Positions 17,264-28,273 are shown, counted from the stretch's first letter. The stretch: DNA of 33,199 nucleotides from Bacteroidales bacterium (GCA_017523725.1 JAFWVY010000001.1:1-33199), one strand, 5' to 3'. Notes: generated by a model not told the origin, from the letters alone. Numbers and translations: made by a program.

Positions 17264-18106
17264 TCAGGGCATGTCTGGTTCTGTGAGAATCTGCATGCGG
17301 ACCGGGCTGCTGCTATGACATACCGGGCCGTGGCCGTGGCCTGTCGTGACGTCCGCACCGGCCGCAATGGCCTCCGAGATGTAGTCCTTGGCCCGTCCGA
17401 CGGCTTCGGCCAGCGGGTGTCCCAGCGCCAGGCATACGGCGATGGCCGACGACAGCGTGCAGCCGGTGCCGTGCAGGTTGCCGGTGGGGATACGCGGCGT
17501 GCTGAGATAATGCGGCCGGTCTTCGCCTGCGATGCAAAGCACGTCGGTCATGTCGCCGCCGTCCAGATGACCGCCCTTGACCAGCACGGCCTTGCAGCCG
17601 CAGGCCAGCAACTCTGAGGCTGCCGCCTGCATGTCCTCAATAGTTTCGATACGGCGCCCCGACAGCAACTCAGCCTCCTTCAGATTCGGCGTCACGACCG
17701 TGGCCAGCGGCATCAGTTCCCTTTTCAGTGCAGCGGCGGTCTCCTCCCGGACGAGCGCGTCGCCCGACGTGGCGACCATGACAGGATCGAGCACATAGAA
17801 AGGGGGATGGTATTTCCTCAGACATTCCGCTACAAGACAGACCGTGTCCGTATCGGCCAGCATGCCGCTCTTGACCGCGTCCAACCCGATATCTTCGGCC
17901 ACTGCCGCAATCTGCCCCCGGATGATATCCGGCGGAACGGCATGCACCGCTTTTACACCCATCGTGTTCTGCACGGTCACCGCCGTTATCGCCGTCATGC
18001 CGAAACCGCCGAGCGCGGCGATGGTCTTCAAGTCGGCCTGGATGCCGGCACAGCCGCCGCTGTCGGAGCCGGCGATGCTGAGTACACGCGGATAATGTCT
18101 TTTCAT
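17264..18106 (-). CDS. thiD: Hydroxymethylpyrimidine/phosphomethylpyrimidine kinase
   Basis: ThiD phosphorylates HMP and HMP-P to give HMP-PP for thiamine phosphate synthesis. The 280-residue protein has the ribokinase-fold blocks AGSDSGGCAGIQADLKT (residues 12-28), LDPVMVATSGD (106-116) and the anion-hole motif HGTGCTLS with Cys216. It is a cytoplasmic enzyme. It is transcribed alone, in the same direction as the thi operon but separated from it by the GPx gene on the other strand, and no riboswitch precedes it. A TAATTTTG box lies at 18126-18133. Confidence 0.95.
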   Translation of the reverse strand: MKRHYPRVLSIAGSDSGGCAGIQADLKTIAALGGFGMTAITAVTVQNTMGVKAVHAVPPDIIRGQIAAVAEDIGLDAVKSGMLADTDTVCLVAECLRKYHPPFYVLDPVMVATSGDALVREETAAALKRELMPLATVVTPNLKEAELLSGRRIETIEDMQAAASELLACGCKAVLVKGGHLDGGDMTDVLCIAGEDRPHYLSTPRIPTGNLHGTGCTLSSAIAVCLALGHPLAEAVGRAKDYISEAIAAGADVTTGHGHGPVCHSSSPVRMQILTEPDMP

Positions 18107-18125
18107 GGGATTACGGATTACAGGA

Positions 18126-18133
18126 CAAAATTA
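18126..18133 (-). promoter_or_regulatory. -7 box of thiD
   Basis: TAATTTTG on the minus strand, 20 bases before the thiD ATG. No clear upstream TTG; called from the -7 box and its position. Confidence 0.45.
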
Positions 18134-18219
18134 CATAAAAATACTTCTGAGGCGTGACGCCAAAGGAAGCCGGATCGGGCATTTATCAGACTAAAAATGG
18201 TATGGCGCATCATTTTTCT

Positions 18220-18227
18220 TATCTTTG
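18220..18227 (+). promoter_or_regulatory. -7 box of the glutathione peroxidase gene
   Basis: TATCTTTG matches the Bacteroidota consensus and would start transcription near 18234, 17 bases before the first ATG (18251) and 29 before the second (18263). Confidence 0.5.
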
Positions 18228-18250
18228 CTGGATAAAATCAAGTTTTCCCA

Positions 18251-18874
18251 ATGACAATCCATATGAAAAGACTCTTTCTGATGCTGGCAGTATGCCTTTC
18301 GCTGGCAGCATGTTCCCGTCAGGCCGACATTTATAGTTTCACCGTGAAGGACGGTGAGGGGAAAGATGTCAGCCTGAAAACCTACAAAGGGAAAGTGCTG
18401 CTCATCGTCAATACGGCCACCCGGTGCGGTTTTACGCCGCAGTACGAAGAACTGGAGGCGATTTACGAGAAATACCACGACCGCGGCCTGGAGATTCTCG
18501 ACTTCCCGTGCAACCAGTTCGGCCAGCAGGCGCCGGGCAGCTACGAGGAAATCCACTCGTTCTGCACGCTGAACTACAACATCAAGTTCCCGCAGTTTGC
18601 CAAGATAGACGTGAACGGCGACCAGGCATCGCCTCTTTTCACTTATCTCAAGTCGAAACAGGGGTTCGGCGGTTTCAGCCAGAACGATCCGCGCGGAAGA
18701 GCCATGCATCAGATGCTGCTCCGTCAGGATGCGGACTATCAGTCGAAACCCGACATCAAATGGAATTTCACGAAGTTCATCGTTGACCGTAAGGGGAATG
18801 TTGCCAGACGATTCGAGCCGACCGACCCTATGGAGGACGTTGACCAGGCCATTGCCGATTATATAGGACAATGA
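18251..18874 (+). CDS. Glutathione peroxidase family lipoprotein
   Basis: This 207-residue protein has the thioredoxin-like GPx fold. The peroxidatic residue is Cys59 in NTATRCGFT, in the place of selenocysteine; Gln93 (FPCNQFGQQ) and Trp171-Asn172 (WNFTKF) complete the catalytic set. Family members of this Cys type reduce peroxides, generally with thioredoxin rather than glutathione. Unlike most bacterial homologues it carries a lipoprotein signal with lipobox LAAC (Cys21), so it should act outside the cytoplasm. The alternative ATG at 18263 (MKRLFLM) gives a cleaner signal peptide and may be the true start. It is monocistronic and converges with thiF; the 99 bases after it hold nothing I can name. 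Confidence 0.9.
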   Translation: MTIHMKRLFLMLAVCLSLAACSRQADIYSFTVKDGEGKDVSLKTYKGKVLLIVNTATRCGFTPQYEELEAIYEKYHDRGLEILDFPCNQFGQQAPGSYEEIHSFCTLNYNIKFPQFAKIDVNGDQASPLFTYLKSKQGFGGFSQNDPRGRAMHQMLLRQDADYQSKPDIKWNFTKFIVDRKGNVARRFEPTDPMEDVDQAIADYIGQ

Positions 18875-18973
18875 AAAGGCTGTTTGCCAGACTGATGACC
18901 TCACCATTCTCGGTGCGGAGGGTGTCCGTCGGCTGAAATCCCGTTTCTGCAAAGACAGACAGGAAGACGCGGC

Positions 18974-19708
18974 TTAGTTTTCGCCGGGCGTCCGTCCGAC
19001 CGTCAGGACGTTGAATTCCATGGTCCGGGTGTCTGCGCAGAGCAGCCGCCCGTTCAGCAAGTCGCCGGCGCCCGTGATCCATTTCAGGACTTCGGCGGCC
19101 TGCAGACTGCCGATGACGCCGACGGCAGGGCCGAATGTGCCGACGACGGCGGGCGAGGGGATCTGCCCGGGAGCCGGCATGTCGCCGAAGATGTCACGCA
19201 GCGTGACGCCGCCCGGCAAGAAGGTTGTCACATACCCTTCGTATCCCACTATTGTTCCGTAAACCAGGGGCTTGCCGATACGTGCACACATGTCTGCCAT
19301 CAGGTATTTGGCGGCGATGTTGTCGGTGCAGTCCACCACGATGTCGTATGCTGCAAACAGGTCGGCGGCGTTGGTGGCGTCCACCCGCAACGCGTGCGTT
19401 TCTACTGTAACCTCTGGATTGAGCGCCGTCATTTTCCGCCGGGCGCTTTCTACTTTCGGAACGTCCAGCGACCGCGTGTCGTGGATGACCTGCCGTTGCA
19501 GGTTGCTCAGCGCCACGGCATCGTCGTCGGCCAGCCCGATGGTGCCCGTGCCTGCCGCTGCCAGATACAGCGCCACCGGGGAGCCAAGACCACCGGCCCC
19601 GACTATCAATACGCGCGCGCGGCGAATCTCTGCCTGTTTTTCCGGGCCGATGCCGGCGAGGCGCCACTGACGCTCATAGCGGTCAATGTCTTTGGCCATG
19701 GCATTCAT
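18974..19708 (-). CDS. thiF: ThiF/MoeB-family adenylyltransferase (ThiS activation)
   Basis: ThiF adenylates the C-terminal glycine of ThiS so that it can take up sulfur. The 244-residue protein has the nucleotide loop GAGGLGSP (residues 37-44), the SNLQRQV block (68-74) and DCTDN (126-130), as expected for the E1-like fold. Two things are missing: no CxxC pairs of the usual structural zinc site, and no cysteine where the crossover-loop Cys of E. coli ThiF would lie (region 175-195, GDMPAPGQIPSPAVVG). The operon context still argues for ThiF. Its ATG overlaps the thiH stop (TAATG). It is the last gene of the operon. Confidence 0.88.
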   Translation of the reverse strand: MNAMAKDIDRYERQWRLAGIGPEKQAEIRRARVLIVGAGGLGSPVALYLAAAGTGTIGLADDDAVALSNLQRQVIHDTRSLDVPKVESARRKMTALNPEVTVETHALRVDATNAADLFAAYDIVVDCTDNIAAKYLMADMCARIGKPLVYGTIVGYEGYVTTFLPGGVTLRDIFGDMPAPGQIPSPAVVGTFGPAVGVIGSLQAAEVLKWITGAGDLLNGRLLCADTRTMEFNVLTVGRTPGEN

Positions 19709-20847
19709 TACCTTGCTGCGTTAAGTGGAACGCCCTCAAAAACACTGTCCCAGTCCTTCCAGACCGGTTCCATGCCGCGTGCCTTCAGAGCCGCCGCCAC
19801 TTCGCCGGCCCGACGTTCATCGCTGACATGGAACTGCGCGAGCGACCGCGGATAGCAGCAATAGCCGCCCGGATCGGTATGGCTCTCGGCGCTCATGGTC
19901 GTGACGCCCAGTGTCGCCATGGCATCACGGATATCGGCCGGTTCGCGCGTGGAATAGCTGATGTCCACGTCATGGTCGAAGATACGCATGGCGAAAGTGA
20001 CCTGCGCCAGCTCGCGGTCGCTCATGATGACGTTGGGTTCGAACCCGTCGTTCTCGGCCGGCCGCATGCGCGGGAAGTTGATGCTGTAGCGCGTCTGCCA
20101 GTAATTTTTCTGCAGATAGCGCAGATGGTGCGCCATCATGGTGATGTCGGTGCGCCATTCCTTCTCCAGCCCGATGAGCACGCCGAGGCCGATGCTGTGC
20201 ACGCCTGCCTGCCCCATGCGGTCGAAGGCGTTGACCCGCCAGTCGAACCGGGCTTTCATGCCGCGCGGATGGTAGAGGTTGTAGTTGGCGCGGTGGTAGG
20301 TTTCCTGGAAGCAGATGACGCCGTAGAGTCCGTGTTTGCGCAGTTCCAGGTACTCCTCGCTTTTCAGCGGCATCACTTCGATCTTGAGGTTGTTGAAGTA
20401 CTTGCCGGCGATATCGAGCGCTTCAGCCAGGTAGGGGACGCCCGCCTTGACCGGGTTTTCGCCCGTGACGATGAGCAGGTTGTCGAACGGCCCGAGCTGT
20501 TTGATGGCCCGGTATTCCCGTTCGATTTCCTCCGGCGTGAGGATGATGCGCGGCATCTTGTTGGAGATGTGGAAGCTGCAGTACACGCAGGAGTTGGTGC
20601 AGGAGTTGGTGATATAGATGGGAATGAATATCGACACCGTGTTGCCGAAGCGCTCGCGGGTGTACATGCGGCTGAGCTGCGCCATCTGTTCGAGATAGGG
20701 TTCGGCCGCAGGGGAGATCAGCGCCATGAAATCCTCCACGTCGCAGCGGCTTTTGGCCAGTGCCCGGCGCACGTCCGCATCGGTCTTGCCCATGATGCGC
20801 TCCGTCGTCTCCTCCCAGGAGATGGTGTCCAGATAGTCTGAAAACAT
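19708..20847 (-). CDS. thiH: 2-iminoacetate synthase, radical SAM tyrosine lyase
   Basis: ThiH splits tyrosine with a 5'-deoxyadenosyl radical to give dehydroglycine (2-iminoacetate) for the thiazole ring, the oxygen-sensitive alternative to ThiO. The 379-residue protein has the radical SAM motif CxxxCxxC at Cys83, Cys87 and Cys90 (CTNSCVYC), followed by the ThiH-type FHISNKMPR, and the C-terminal BATS-like region. It works with ThiG. It lies 10 bases after thiG and overlaps thiF by one base, so the three are co-transcribed. Confidence 0.96.
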   Translation of the reverse strand: MFSDYLDTISWEETTERIMGKTDADVRRALAKSRCDVEDFMALISPAAEPYLEQMAQLSRMYTRERFGNTVSIFIPIYITNSCTNSCVYCSFHISNKMPRIILTPEEIEREYRAIKQLGPFDNLLIVTGENPVKAGVPYLAEALDIAGKYFNNLKIEVMPLKSEEYLELRKHGLYGVICFQETYHRANYNLYHPRGMKARFDWRVNAFDRMGQAGVHSIGLGVLIGLEKEWRTDITMMAHHLRYLQKNYWQTRYSINFPRMRPAENDGFEPNVIMSDRELAQVTFAMRIFDHDVDISYSTREPADIRDAMATLGVTTMSAESHTDPGGYCCYPRSLAQFHVSDERRAGEVAAALKARGMEPVWKDWDSVFEGVPLNAAR

Positions 20848-20857
20848 ATCGGTTTTT

Positions 20858-21637
20858 TTAAGGACGGTTCAGAAATTCAGTAAGCGGCGAACTGGCCGAA
20901 GCCTGCATGCCGGCAGGCTGCAACGGCAGGCCGGCCTCGAAGGCCATGCGTCCGGCTTCGACCGCCATCTTGAAGGCTGACGCCATGGCCACCGGATCGC
21001 CGGCCACGGCCACCGCCGTGTTGACCAGGCAGGCCGAAGCCCCCATTTCCATGGCTTCTGCCGCATGACTCGGCGCGCCGATGCCGGCATCGACGACCAC
21101 CGGCACGGTCGATTCCTCGATGATGATGCGCAGAAAATCGCGGGTCTGCAGGCCTTTATTGGTGCCGATGGGCGCACCGAGCGGCATCACCGCAGCGGCG
21201 CCGGCTTCGGCGAGCCGTTTGCAGAGCGTGGGGTCGGCCTGGCAGTAGGGCAGGACCACGAATCCCATCTTGACCAGACGTTCCGTCGCCTTCAAGGTCT
21301 CGGTCGAATCGGGCAGCAGGTAACGCGGGTCGGGGTGGATCTCCAGTTTCAGCCACTCCGTGCCGAATGCCTCACGCGACATCTGCGCCGCGAAGACGGC
21401 CTCTTCGGCATCGCGCACGCCCGATGTGTTGGGCAGCAGCTGGATACGTTCGTCCACGATGTGCTGCAGCATGTCGTCGCCGCTGTCACTTAAATCGATA
21501 CGTTTCATGGCCACGGTGACCATCTCCGTACCGGAAGCCTTGATGCTTTCGCGCATCAAATCGTTGGAACTGTATTTCCCGGTTCCCAGGAACAGACGCG
21601 AATGGAAGGCGCGTCCGGCAATGACTAAAGTTTCCAT
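20858..21637 (-). CDS. thiG: Thiazole synthase
   Basis: ThiG builds the thiazole phosphate from DXP, dehydroglycine and ThiS thiocarboxylate. The 259-residue TIM-barrel protein has the imine-forming lysine Lys97 in WLKLEIHPD, the GTGKY start (residues 18-22), and the phosphate-binding [13 protein letters not shown] and [10 protein letters not shown] blocks. It is a cytoplasmic enzyme. It sits 14 bases downstream of thiS and 10 bases upstream of thiH. Confidence 0.97.
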   Translation of the reverse strand: METLVIAGRAFHSRLFLGTGKYSSNDLMRESIKASGTEMVTVAMKRIDLSDSGDDMLQHIVDERIQLLPNTSGVRDAEEAVFAAQMSREAFGTEWLKLEIHPDPRYLLPDSTETLKATERLVKMGFVVLPYCQADPTLCKRLAEAGAAAVMPLGAPIGTNKGLQTRDFLRIIIEESTVPVVVDAGIGAPSHAAEAMEMGASACLVNTAVAVAGDPVAMASAFKMAVEAGRMAFEAGLPLQPAGMQASASSPLTEFLNRP

Positions 21638-21651
21638 GTTTGTATAATTTT

Positions 21652-21849
21652 TTAGCCTCCAGCGAAGGCTTTGATAATCAATATGTCTTTGGTTGCATCA
21701 ACCGATGTTTCCGCCCACGCGGTCCGGGGGACGATGGCGTTGTCCACCGCCATGGCCACGCCTTTGTCCGGCAGCTGCAGCTCGTCGGCCAGCTGTCGCA
21801 GCGTCTGAGCGGCGGTTTCGATTTCCTTGTTGTTTACGCGTATTTTCAT
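21652..21849 (-). CDS. thiS: Sulfur carrier protein ThiS
   Basis: ThiS is a ubiquitin-fold sulfur carrier whose C-terminal glycine becomes a thiocarboxylate that gives its sulfur to the thiazole. The protein has about 65 residues, begins [11 protein letters not shown] and ends KAFAGG, with the required Gly-Gly. An ATG three codons upstream (21858) overlaps the stop of the preceding gene (TAATG) and could be the true start; I prefer MKIRVNN because it matches the family N-terminus. It lies just before its partner thiG. Confidence 0.92.
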   Translation of the reverse strand: MKIRVNNKEIETAAQTLRQLADELQLPDKGVAMAVDNAIVPRTAWAETSVDATKDILIIKAFAGG

Positions 21850-21857
21850 GATAATCA

Positions 21858-24641
<2,784 letters not shown>

Positions 24642-24742
24642 TTTTTCGCGGATATAGAATGGACAGGCCGGAGCGTTCCGGCGGCGGGGACGCCGTATGT
24701 CATGATACGGCAAATCGAAAATATGGTGTATTCCATGTTCAT

Positions 24743-24822
24743 TTTCCTACGGCAGCATTATCTGCATCAGGTTCTACGGGTATGATCTCAGCGCGGCACG
24801 AAGGCCGGCACCCCTTTCGCTG
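24743..24822 (-). promoter_or_regulatory. TPP riboswitch (THI box)
   Basis: Read on the minus strand the segment has the conserved core in order: AGGGGTGCCGGCC, a short hairpin (GGCC-TTCG-TGCC region), GCGCTGAGATCATACCCG, AGAACCTGATGCAGATAATG and GCTGCCGTAGGAAAA. These are the THI-box elements that bind thiamine pyrophosphate. About 100 bases of leader follow before thiE, with hairpins GCCGTAT-CATGAC-ATACGGC and CCGGAACGCTCCGG but no T-run, so control may be through translation start rather than termination; that part is inference. Confidence 0.93.
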
Positions 24823-24828
24823 GCGGCA

Positions 24829-24836
24829 CAAAAGTA
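24829..24836 (-). promoter_or_regulatory. -7 box of the thi operon
   Basis: TACTTTTG on the minus strand, directly before the riboswitch; transcription would begin near 24822, at the first base of the aptamer. No clear TTG upstream. Confidence 0.6.
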
Positions 24837-24924
24837 ATAAAAAAACGTTACCGCAGGCGTGCTTCCTTTGTGAAAAGTCTGCGTCCCGGCAGCTTTGTCC
24901 TTTCCTTTTTTTCTTGGAGGATAC

Positions 24925-25154
24925 CGTTCCGGCAGGCTTGCCCCGGCAAACCTTCGCTTCGCTCATCCCTCCCACGCCTTCGGCGCGGGCCCCTTCCGTT
25001 CATAGCCACGGGCGGCCAGGGTTTGCCCGGGGCAACCTGCCGGAACTCTCCATAAGTGGAGAAGGAATATGCTTTGAAGACCCTAGCCACCCTCGGCTGT
25101 TAGAGGTCGGGGCCCGCCGCGCAGCGGTGGGAGGGGTCGCGCCTATGGCGCGAC
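24925..25154 (-). repeat. Dispersed hairpin-rich repeat, copy 2 (inverted relative to copy 1)
   Basis: The reverse complement of this block matches 1-301 nearly base for base, apart from the 75-base segment present only in copy 1 and a handful of substitutions (for example the stretch before CTCTAACAGCC). It includes the foldback module bounded by CCGGCAGGCTTGCCCCGGCA and its complement, CTCCATAAGTGGAG, and the terminal hairpin GTCGCGCCTATGGCGCGAC. It fills most of the gap between the thi promoter and the aldo/keto reductase gene. A long plus-strand frame across this block and the genes beside it is not a gene. Confidence 0.88.
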
Positions 25155-25272
25155 GGTCTGAGAAGCATATTCCTTCGAAACGCTTCGAAAGCATCGGAAC
25201 ATGGCAGATGGCCGCAGGAAGACCCGCGCCACAGGCACGACGGTCTGAGAAGCATATTCCTTCGGAACCCTT
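25134..25272 (+). repeat. Imperfect 87-bp direct repeat and TTCGGAACC micro-repeats
   Basis: CGACGGTCTGAGAAGCATAT followed by TCCTTCG occurs at 25151 and again at 25238, an 87-base offset; each is preceded by a GCGCC-NNN-GGC(G/A)CGAC hairpin-like unit. After the second come three near-copies of CCTTCGGAA (25258-25283). The core AAGCATATTCCTTC also occurs in copies 1 and 2 of the larger repeat. No gene is seen. Confidence 0.7.
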
Positions 25273-25300
25273 CGGAACCTTCGGAGCCGGGACAAGCCTG

Positions 25301-26692
25301 TCAGATAGTGGTGTCCTCCACCTTGCCGTCGCGTTTCAGGTTCTCCACCAAAGTATCGATCCGGCGCAACTCGCGCGGAATGTTGATGCGCTGCGGGCAG
25401 TGGGGCGAACACTGGTTGCAGCCGACGCAGTGGTTGGCCTGGCGCAGCCGCGGCACCGAACGGTCGTAGCCGACGAGGAAGGCGCGGCGCTGCTTGCGGT
25501 AGGACGGACTCTGCTTCTTGTCGGGCATGTTGACTTCGTGGTTCATCTTGTTGTAATGGGAGAAGATGCCCGGAATGTCAATGCCGTAGGGACAAGGCAT
25601 GCAATAGTTGCACTCGTTGCAGGGGATATCCTTCAGGTTGTAAATGTCCTCGGCGATGGTCAGCAGGAACTTTTCTTCCTTTTCGGACAGCGGATCCAGC
25701 GGCGAGAAAGTCTTGACATTCTCCTGCAAGTGTTCCATGTACGTCATGCCCGAAAGCACCGTAAGCACATTCTCGTGCGAACCGGCGAAACGGAACGCCC
25801 ACGAAGCGATGCTGTCTTCCGGCCGCATCTGTTTCATCTGCTGCACGACTTTTTCCGGCACATTGGCCAGACGGCCGCCCAGCAACGGTTCCATGATGAC
25901 GGCGGGAATGCTCCGTTTGGTCAGCTCCTCGTACAGATAAGAAGCATCCGTATTCCTGCGGTTGATCTCGTTCGCCCATTCCCAGTCCAGATAATTGAGC
26001 TCCACCTGGACGAAGTCCCAGTGGTAGCGTCCCTCGTCCATCCATTTGAGCAGCATGTCGAAGACCGCGATGTCACCATGGTACGAGAAACCGAGATTGC
26101 GGATGCGTCCGATCGCTTTCTGCTCCACGAGCCAGTCGAGGATGCCGTTGTCCATGAAACGCTGGTTGAACTCCGCGATGGCATCGTTGCCGCCGCCGAT
26201 GGAGTGCAGCAACAGATAGTCGATATAGTCCACCTGCAGTTCCTTGAGCGATGTCTCGAACATGGCGATGGAACCCTCGCGGGTCTGCGTCGATGCCGAG
26301 AAATTGCTGAGTTTCGTGGCGATGAAATATTTGTCGCGCGGATGGCGGTGCAGGGCGATGCCCGTGGCCCGTTCCGAAAGACCCTGGCTGTAGGCGGGGG
26401 ATGTGTCAAAATAGTTCACGCCATGCTCGATGGCATAGTCCACCTGCCGGTTGACCATGTCCTGGTCGATGGTTCTGCCTTGTGACGGCAGACGCACCAT
26501 GCCGTATCCGAGCAATCCCACCTTGTCGCCCGTATTATGGTTCACACGCATGGTCATCTGGCCTGCGGCGGCGTCCTGCGACGCAGCACCCTTCCGGTCC
26601 TTGCCGGTGCAGGCGGCCAGCAGCGCAGACGAAGCGACGACGCCGCCACCCAGCGCTTTCAGAAAATTCCTTCGGTTGATATCATTTGCCAT
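25301..26692 (-). CDS. Exported aldo/keto reductase with C-terminal ferredoxin domain
   Basis: This is a 463-residue protein. The N-terminus is a twin-arginine signal (NRRNFLKALGGG, Arg7-Arg8) that ends in a lipobox LLAAC (Cys28), so a folded, cofactor-loaded lipoprotein should be exported by Tat. The aldo/keto reductase barrel follows, with the tetrad positions visible: Asp and Tyr in YFDTSPAYSQG, Lys in FIATKLS and His in LLLHSIGG. The C-terminal 110 residues hold two [4Fe-4S] sites, Cys358-361-364-367 and Cys422-425-428-432. NADPH is not expected in the periplasm, so electrons may come through the clusters from the membrane protein encoded 12 bases upstream. Substrate is unknown. Confidence 0.9.
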   Translation of the reverse strand: MANDINRRNFLKALGGGVVASSALLAACTGKDRKGAASQDAAAGQMTMRVNHNTGDKVGLLGYGMVRLPSQGRTIDQDMVNRQVDYAIEHGVNYFDTSPAYSQGLSERATGIALHRHPRDKYFIATKLSNFSASTQTREGSIAMFETSLKELQVDYIDYLLLHSIGGGNDAIAEFNQRFMDNGILDWLVEQKAIGRIRNLGFSYHGDIAVFDMLLKWMDEGRYHWDFVQVELNYLDWEWANEINRRNTDASYLYEELTKRSIPAVIMEPLLGGRLANVPEKVVQQMKQMRPEDSIASWAFRFAGSHENVLTVLSGMTYMEHLQENVKTFSPLDPLSEKEEKFLLTIAEDIYNLKDIPCNECNYCMPCPYGIDIPGIFSHYNKMNHEVNMPDKKQSPSYRKQRRAFLVGYDRSVPRLRQANHCVGCNQCSPHCPQRINIPRELRRIDTLVENLKRDGKVEDTTI

Positions 26693-26704
26693 AACTGTAC
26701 TTCT

Positions 26705-28189
26705 TTAGATGGTTTTGTGTACTTCGTGACCTTCGACATAGATGGCCGAGAACGGACGGGCAGGGCACACGTATTCGCAGGCGCCGCAGCCGATGCAGCG
26801 GGCCTCGTTCAAGACGGGATATTTAAGTGAATTGCGGTCGGCCTGGTTCATAGGAACCATTTCGATGGCACCGGCAGGACAATGGCGTGCACAGTTGCCG
26901 CACTCGACACGGTCGACGAGGGGGATGCAGTTCTTGCCCACCCAGACGGCATGTCCGATCTGCGTGCTCGACTTGTCGGCCAGCGACAGCGGCTGGATGG
27001 CACCGGTCGGGCAGACCGAGGAACAGCGGTTGCATTCGGGGCGGCAGTAGCCGTCCTCGTAACTCATGAAAGGCTGCATCAGCGTCATCAGGTCGGTGCT
27101 GGGGCGCAGCACGCCGTTGGGGCACTGCGAAATGCAGAGCTGGCAGGCCGTACAGCGTCTGTGCAGGTTGGCGGCGGATATGGAGCCCGGAGGCGTCAGG
27201 GGAGTAGTCCGCTCCGGCGGCTGCTTGTCCAGGATGACTGCCAGACCGCCGTCCACTTTTTTGTCTTCCTGAGCCAACAGCGTAGATGAAGCGGCGAGGG
27301 CGGTTCCCACCAGGAAATTCCGGCGGCCGGTGTCGGTGGCCGGAACGGTCTCGGCCGGGGCTTCCGCCGGCTTCGCGGCAGGACGCCTGGTATAATGAAG
27401 CGCATCAAAGCTGCAGTTTTCCAGGCAGTTGCCACAGACCACGCAGCGGCTGTAATCCACCTTCATGTTCTTGAAGTCGATGCAGGAGGCCTTGCAGTTA
27501 CGGCTGCATTTGCCGCAGGTGCGGCATTTGTCGGCGTCGATGCGGATCTTCATCCACGAAAAACGGGCAAAGAAACTCAGGATGGTGCCCACCGGGCAGA
27601 TGGTGTTGCAGTAAGTCCGGCCGTTGCGCCAGGCCAGGATGGCGATAATGACAAAGGTAACCACCGCCACGGCGAACGTCGCGATGCCCCTGATCCAGAT
27701 GTCCACGCTGTAGAAGGCATAACTGCCGTAATGCTTGGCAATGGCGGCCAGTACATTGTTGCCCGCCTCATAAACCGGGCAGAGCAGGTTCTGTGCGATG
27801 CGGCCATAGCTGCTGTAAGGAGCGAGCAGCGCCACGAGGGCATGCACCCCGAGGATCAGCGCGAGGACGAACACGGCGAGCACCGCATAGCGCAGCCATT
27901 TTTTCTCTGGAGAGAAGCTGAAGCGGTTTTTCTTTTTCCGCAGGGACGAAATCAAGTCTTGCATGATACCCAGCGGACATACGACCGAACAGTAGATGCG
28001 TCCGAAAATGAGCGTCAGGACGATCAGCGCGGCGACGACCACGATGTTCAGTGCCAGCAGGGCCGGCAGGAACTGGATCTTGGCCGTCCAGCCCGCCCAG
28101 CAGCGGATGGTGCCGGTAAAGTCCAGGAACAGCAGGGTAATGAGCGTCATGACTGCCGCTGCGATGGTGATTCTGGTTTTTTTCAGCAT
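26705..28189 (-). CDS. Membrane polyferredoxin, NapH-NapG-like fusion
   Basis: This protein has 494 residues from the ATG at 28189. The N-terminal half is NapH/CcoG-like: about four membrane helices (roughly residues 5-25, 40-62, 100-122, 168-188), two CxxxCP motifs (CSVVCP, CNTICP), then two ferredoxin clusters (CRTCGKCSRNC and CVVCGNCLENC). After a Pro/Ala-rich linker comes GRRNFLVGTALAASS (Arg289-Arg290), an internal Tat-type motif, and then four more [4Fe-4S] motifs, ending with CIGCGACEYVCP. This is the layout expected if NapH and NapG became one protein. By analogy it could carry electrons from quinol to a periplasmic partner, probably the reductase 12 bases downstream. Partner and direction are inference. 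Confidence 0.85.
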   Translation of the reverse strand: MLKKTRITIAAAVMTLITLLFLDFTGTIRCWAGWTAKIQFLPALLALNIVVVAALIVLTLIFGRIYCSVVCPLGIMQDLISSLRKKKNRFSFSPEKKWLRYAVLAVFVLALILGVHALVALLAPYSSYGRIAQNLLCPVYEAGNNVLAAIAKHYGSYAFYSVDIWIRGIATFAVAVVTFVIIAILAWRNGRTYCNTICPVGTILSFFARFSWMKIRIDADKCRTCGKCSRNCKASCIDFKNMKVDYSRCVVCGNCLENCSFDALHYTRRPAAKPAEAPAETVPATDTGRRNFLVGTALAASSTLLAQEDKKVDGGLAVILDKQPPERTTPLTPPGSISAANLHRRCTACQLCISQCPNGVLRPSTDLMTLMQPFMSYEDGYCRPECNRCSSVCPTGAIQPLSLADKSSTQIGHAVWVGKNCIPLVDRVECGNCARHCPAGAIEMVPMNQADRNSLKYPVLNEARCIGCGACEYVCPARPFSAIYVEGHEVHKTI

Positions 28190-28273
28190 TTGAATGAGAT
28201 TAAGAATATGCAAACGAAGCGGCTAAGATATGGCAAAAACGGAGAAAAAAAGGCATCTCCGATGTTAAAAAAA

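Noticed and set aside
18867..18977. Short frame after the GPx gene (ends RQEDAA), possible gene remnant
   Set aside because: About 36 codons with no start codon context and no family I recognise; partly overlaps the thiF end.
28242..28262. CGGAG...CTCCG hairpin with an A7/T7 loop after the Lrp/AsnC gene
   Set aside because: The T-run lies in the loop, not after the stem, so it does not fit a rho-independent terminator.
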